The notes below the pieces were generated by a model that was not told the DNA's origin, did not search any database, and saw only the letters and a program-made list of their open reading frames with translations. DNA of 64,000 nt. Origin: Apostichopus japonicus (lineage: Eukaryota > Echinodermata > Holothuroidea > Aspidochirotida > Stichopodidae). A program made the translations under genes and the position numbers. Shown here in pieces: positions 12,580 to 64,000 of this stretch; the stretch's first letter is position 1; each line of letters opens with the position of its first letter. Location of the stretch: the NCBI RefSeq assembly GCF_037975245.1, contig NC_092572.1, positions 29,733,989 to 29,797,988 on the forward strand, written 5' to 3'.

Positions 12580-12930
12580 TAATAATAATAATATAATAGT
12601 TTGTAAAGCGCTTTTATCCAGTTAAAAAAACTGCTCAGAAGCGCTGCAGGAGCAAAGTACCCAAAATGGACACAACAGTTATCAAACAAATGGATACGCA
12701 TTTATGAATAAGAACGTCTTGAGTTCTTTCTGGAAAGTTGACACATGCTGGATTGCTTTCATATGTAAGGGGAGACTGTTCCAGAGCTGTGGGCTGATCT
12801 AGCAAAGCAACGTTCCCCATAGGTGGAAGTGTGAACAGTAGGAACAGATAGCATATGTTGTACGCTTGAACGAAGCACCCTGCTAGGTCTGTATTCTTGT
12901 ATTACATTGACAAGTGTGATTTGGATGTAA
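12580..12930. repeat. Possible interspersed repeat with AAAGCGCTTT core
   Basis: A short AAT-repeat tract leads into TTGTAAAGCGCTTTTATCCA and an AAGCGCTGCAG word that partly pairs with it. The arrangement resembles dispersed repeats of marine invertebrates, but I see no second copy in this window, so the call is weak. The stretches 12008-12579 and 12931-14120 show nothing else I can support. Confidence 0.3.
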
Positions 12931-14120
12931 TAGTAACAAATTATGTTTCCATGTTTCTTAACTTTTCAATCTACAGATGATGGTACATAACGATTGTAGC
13001 AATTTAACCATAAAATACAATCCTTAAACACATGACATCACTACATCCAACAATACCAACCTTTTATTGTAGTATCACGGCCAACCATGTTATAGTAGTA
13101 ACATGTTACAGTAGTAACATTGTAGTTACATGGCCAGCCACTATGTTGCTTCATGGATCTTTCGAAAGGACAGACTAACATATTCTACGGACCAAGATGT
13201 GATGAAGACATATTATATATATGATGGCTGTTATACAAGGCAACCATTTACCTAAGACTGCTCCACCAAAGCAAAGATGTATACCAGTTAACCTATACAC
13301 AGTATTCTCTCAGCATATTGTATATTTCCTGCATCTTCCAATCAGCAATGCTCGTATATTTCTTCACCAAAGGACGGATGATCTCTGTTAATTACCTATT
13401 CATGAATTTATCCCCTAATTAAAACTGACTACAGTTTTATCGATGATAGTGAACTTTACATATATACTTAACCTATGTATTATCTCTTAGCTTATACAAT
13501 AGCAAGCCTATCCACTTAAAGGGAGACTATAGGCAAAGGTACTAACAAAGGTGTGACAGACATGGATCTTCAACCAACAACTGAAAACAGATTATTTTGT
13601 TTCTTTGATATTTTTGCAATGTACTGAATACAATGGACTTTTATTAATACTCTGATAACTTTTGTTCAAACTTCCCTTGCTATCTATTTAATTCTCTTTC
13701 CATGTTGACAAAACTTCAATTCTTGAAAGCTGCAGATCTCAATCGGGTCAGGCTTATTTACAAACTTTTTCGATATCCTGTTCTCAATCACATTCAAGAA
13801 AATGTAGATTAAGTCAACCAAAAATATGCAAGATCTTCTTGTTTTCATGATTACTTGAAATAGAAACTTCAAGCCCATTATTAAAATCTTTCTTATATAT
13901 CAATCAATAATTTTATATTATTTGACTCCCTCTTTCCTCTCAAATTGTATCACTCTATGTAGGAAAACCCATTAAAAATCACTTAATATAATAATATGAA
14001 CCTCAAGTGCAAATGTCAACTTTGGAATCCAGTTGAGGGAAAACAAAGCTCTGATTGTTAAAGCATTGTTATACTATAATATTATATTGTTATACTATAA
14101 TTTATATAATAACTACAATA

Positions 14121-14348
14121 CAGGCATCATCATACCCCCTACCCCCTTATAATCCAGGCATCATCACCCCTACCCCATTATAACCCAGGCATTGTCACCC
14201 CTACCCCCATTATAATACAGGCATCATCACCCCTACCCCATTATGACCCAGGCTTTGTCACCCCACCCCCATTATAATACAGGCATCATCATCCCCCTAC
14301 CCCCTTATAATCCAGGCATCATCACCCCAACCCCTTATAATCCAGGCT
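14121..14348. repeat. Array of about 32-bp C-rich units
   Basis: CAGGCATCATCACCCCTACC and variants such as CAGGCATTGTCACCCC recur about seven times, separated by CCATTATAAT or CCTTATAATC. Confidence 0.85.
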
Positions 14349-14520
14349 AATCTAATATACCAAGGGGAGTGAAATTCCACAATATTACTCTTAAAGTGTA
14401 GATATTAAGGAAAATATCAAGGACAGCTATGGCAGTGAAAGAAGTGTGGATGTCCATTAGTAATACGTTTGACCATTTTAGTACAATTTTGGGCCAGTAT
14501 TGAAGAACTTTAGGTCAAAT

Positions 14521-14740
14521 CTAAATATAATTAATTATATTTATAATTTATAAATTTATAAATTTATAAATTTATAATTTATAAATTATGAATTATAAAT
14601 TATAAATTATAAATTATAAATTATAAATTATAAATTATAAATTATAAATTATAAATTATAAATTATAAATTATAAATTATAAATTATAAATTATATTTAT
14701 AATTATAATTAATTATAATTAATATATTAATTATAATTAG
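14521..14740. repeat. 7-bp AAATTAT array with palindromic flanks
   Basis: The core is roughly twenty copies of AAATTAT, which partly pairs with itself because AATT and TATA are palindromic. It is flanked by AATTATAATTAATTATAATT-type inverted words. It is pure A/T over about 200 bases, a likely site of DNA unwinding or cruciform formation and of assembly error. Confidence 0.9.
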
Positions 14741-15689
14741 AGGCCCCACTTAATGCAGATATGAAGAATCCAACCCCCTCTCTCTCCTTTCTGAAGTATG
14801 ACTTCATTAAACTTTCCAATGGCTGATATATTCATTTCAACATGTCATTTGAAATAAATTGAGACTGTATTGAATCTTACATAGTTAGGTATGTAAAATA
14901 TTGCTATCGTGGCCTATACAGTGGAACTTGTAGTGTCCATCACAGTTAGGCAAAGGGTACAAACTGAAACATCACAATTTAATACATCACATATATTGTA
15001 TACTGTACACTAGTTCTCCAATATGACTTCTCATTTCCACCAAGACATTTACCGCTTGTATGGAAAATTGACTTTTTATCTTTTTCTTTTGTTGGACAGC
15101 AGATAGGTTTAAGCTAGACCACTCAATACATTAGGTATCAATACATATACTTCTGCAATAGCAGATTGAGAGTGTGGTGTTGTGTTTGCTTGTCATGTGT
15201 ACTGTGCTAACACTGACAACACTGTTTGGCAAGGCTTATTATATCAGAGCGCATCAGTTACGAGCAGACAGGGAGGTGAGTAACAATGACTGGAAATAAA
15301 GACCATCCAAGTTTTAATTATTGTATGAAACCATCGCAATGAAGAGAAGTGAAGTACAATTGATGAAGTCAGTTATCAATTGTTGGAGTGTGGTATGTAT
15401 GTGGTGGATGAGGGTAGCTTAATAATACAGATAGTACATTAAAGAGTCTTAAAGCCCTCAGGCCAGTAAAACAACAGTTCAGTAATAAACAATAACTGTA
15501 AGCATTATTAACATGCGAGTTCACCTCATCAATTGTCTGGTTTAGTATGGACTCCATACATAACTGTATGGACTATTAATTTGATAAACTAAACACAGAA
15601 ATATCATTAAACAAAAGACACACTAAAAAAACAACATCATCATATGGACCAACCAAATACCCACCCTTTCCCAATCCTCCCCCACCCGT
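14741..15689. other. Intergenic, nothing recognised
   Basis: AT-rich sequence with no convincing gene, RNA or element. Confidence 0.45.
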
Positions 15690-15905
15690 CAAATTCCTCT
15701 CTCTGTACCCCCCTCTCTGTACCCCTCTATCTGTACCCCTCTCTGTACCCCTCTCTCTGTACTCCTCTCTCTGTACCCCTCTCTCTGTACCCCTCTCTCA
15801 CCCTGTACCCCTCTCTCTCTGTACCCCACTCTCTATACCCCTCTTTCTGTACCCCTCTCTCCACACCCCTCATCTGTACCCCTCTCTCTGCACCCCTCTC
15901 CCAAC
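15690..15905. repeat. Pyrimidine-rich TCTCTCTGTACCCC array
   Basis: Units of about 14-17 bases with the core CTCTGTACCCCTCTCT recur a dozen or so times. Frames are open on both strands because stop words are absent from the unit. Confidence 0.85.
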
Positions 15906-16369
15906 CATTTCCCAACCCTCTCATAATACTGATATTTCTGTAGTCTCTCAGACTGTATACATCAACAAACAATTTACAAATAAATTAAGTTCTTCCACAA
16001 TGCAGAGACTGAGCAGAATGATCAAAATTCTCACAAACTTTAAAAAACTTTAGACATCTTTAGCATTTTGCACTAATATGTACTAAGGATGTGTTATTTC
16101 ACTTCCTTTCTGCAATTTGTGTCAATATGTAAGGAGAAACAAGTATCCTAAATACCAATTATACCTTTGAGCATTCGTTTACACCATTAATGAACCCCAT
16201 TCCTTCAACTCAGATTTCTTTAACATACATAAACTCTCATTTATATCAATTTTTTCCAGTTCTTTTATTAAGCCACGATGAGAATATTATCAACTAAATA
16301 TATTGCGATATATATTGGAGACTAACCTTTCCAACCAGGTAGTGAGAGTGACCAAGCAGTAGACAGTGT

Positions 16370-16480
16370 TGTATTGATCCAAGTTTTAACTTAAACCTGA
16401 TATATGAAACCTTAAGATGTTAAACCTGACATTGGAAACCTTAAGATGTTAAACCTAACATATGAAACCTTAAGATGTTA
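16370..16480. repeat. Short tandem repeat, about 28 bp
   Basis: AAACCTTAAGATGTTA recurs three times with variable spacer, next to the duplication at 16561. The sequence 15906-16369 shows nothing notable. Confidence 0.7.
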
Positions 16481-16560
16481 GACAGCAGGCACCAGGCTGA
16501 GCCAACATCCACACAGGAGGTTTGCTCAGCCTGGACAGCTGAGTATAACAAAGAAAGAAA

Positions 16561-16847
16561 TCTGCCACCCCCTCCCCACCCCCCACTCCACACCCAATTA
16601 TAGAAACTAAAAGAAAAAAAGACTTGGCAAAGTACCAAAAACTACACTGCTTTTGTAGTTGCTGTTAAAAGGGTCAAAATTTGTTCATCGCGATCTTATG
16701 GTTATCTATTGAGTAACATAATAATTCACTATCTGCCAACCCCTCCCCCACCCCCCACTCCACACCCAATTATAGAAACTAAAAGAGAAAAAAGACTTGG
16801 CAAAGTATTAACGAAAACTACACTGCTTTGGTAGTTGCAGTTAAATG
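16561..16847. repeat. Direct duplication of about 113 bp
   Basis: Blocks 16561-16673 and 16734-16847 both start with a C-rich stretch, continue CACACCCAATTATAGAAACT and end in CTACACTGCTTT(T/G)GTAGTTG. They differ by small indels and are separated by about 60 unrelated bases. Confidence 0.85.
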
Positions 16848-17599
16848 TCGTAAATCTTTGAAACAAATGCTCTAGGTGGCCCTAACAGAGTTCTGTCAGT
16901 GGAATCAAGATGGAAGATCTTCATATTTTGTGAGTTGTGAAGATCTGTCAAATGAAAAATAGAACACAAGGAAACTAGAGCTAGTACTAGTGCTTCGCAT
17001 AAACAGCCAAATACTGTTTCCAAGATCAGGTCAAAACTACCTTCGGCTGAAAACATAAACATCTGCTTTTTATAAGAATATGAGAGCGGTTTCTTGTGAC
17101 CTTTACGTCTACAATGATTTTAACAATTATGTTTAAGTTAACTCTTTATTAATTTTACTCATCACTTTCTGCTGAAACCTGGATAAATTCTAACACGTAA
17201 TACACATGAATAAGGTGATATCGAGCTCTGTGCAACCAAACTGTGCTTAACAAAATATAATCAAACACTTCATCCAACGTTTTAAATTCCGGATGTTTTA
17301 GACGACGGGCCGGACCCTAATAACACTCTGGAATTCTCTTAAGAACACTGTCAATGATTTGCACACAGCAACAACTTTTGCACACCAAAACATCAATGGC
17401 ATAGATACATTTTTTCTTCTTTAAAATAATATTTCACAAGAAGAAAAAACAAAGGAAAAATAATAGCCACATCTTTTTTTTCCTCTTAAAACCTTAAAAA
17501 ATATAAAAGATAATTTTTTATTCCCAAGGCTTTTGCAAAAATAGCATCTTTTTATATTTCTTTGGATTCAGCATGATTCCTTGGTAACAAGAATTCTTC
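16848..17599 (-). other. Downstream region and likely 3' UTR of SIK3
   Basis: AT-rich sequence 3' of the SIK3 stop on the - strand. TTTATT at 17517-17522 reads AATAAA on the - strand, about 80 bases past the stop, and is a candidate poly(A) signal. Another lies near 17145. No coding frame was recognised. Confidence 0.4.

Positions 17600-64000
<46,401 letters not shown>

Noticed and set aside
15644-15943. Frames over the CTCTGTACCCC tract on both strands
   Set aside because: Low-complexity repeat, no conserved protein features.

Overview
The window looks like nuclear DNA of an invertebrate animal. It is AT-rich, its genes are split by GT-AG introns, and it is crowded with tandem repeats and small DNA transposons. 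The two genes and the type of repeats fit a marine deuterostome such as an echinoderm, but the sequence alone does not settle the lineage. All identifications come from reading protein motifs, splice signals and reading-frame phase by eye; no database was searched.

Two protein genes lie tail to tail. On the + strand, positions 1 to 6193 hold the 3' part of a JHY homologue (the cilia-associated protein linked to juvenile hydrocephalus in mouse). It has one very long exon running off the left edge, then three short exons carrying the conserved C-terminal region. On the - strand, from the right edge down to 17600, lies a salt-inducible kinase of the SIK3 type. I joined twelve exons into one frame of 1190 codons that starts at the catalytic-lysine VAIK motif and runs through the LKB1-type activation loop, a UBA domain and three PKA/14-3-3 sites. 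It ends in a segment that reads like a MARK-type KA1 domain, which I do not associate with vertebrate SIK3. A nine-base tip of the preceding exon may lie at the extreme right edge.

Region by region: 1-6.2 kb JHY, with a hAT-like MITE in its second visible intron. 6.2-17.6 kb intergenic: one MITE-like element, arrays of 15, 79, 44 and about 32 bp units, a 7-bp AT array, C/T-rich tracts and a local duplication. 17.6-29.2 kb: the regulatory and C-terminal exons of SIK3, with a 63-bp and a 17-bp array, a dead LINE, duplicated intronic blocks and a C-rich array next to one exon. 29.2-42.7 kb: the kinase-domain exons, with a foldback repeat, palindromic MITEs and the 68-bp and 67-bp arrays. 42.7-64 kb: one very long intron holding a 2.7-kb element full of nuclear-receptor half-sites, two hAT-like elements (one with a clean 8-bp target duplication, one carrying nested insertions), several copies of a repeat with a hammerhead-like core, and further arrays.

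Functionally the genes are unrelated: SIK3 is a cytoplasmic kinase acting downstream of LKB1 and cAMP, and JHY is a cilium-associated scaffold. As I recall, both human orthologues lie on chromosome 11q23-q24, so their proximity here may be a remnant of an old linkage. The most interesting signals are the KA1-like end of SIK3, the evidence that at least one minisatellite grew out of a MITE terminus, the repeated DR4-DR5-DR1 half-site composite, and tandem arrays that place splice-site-like words beside real exons.
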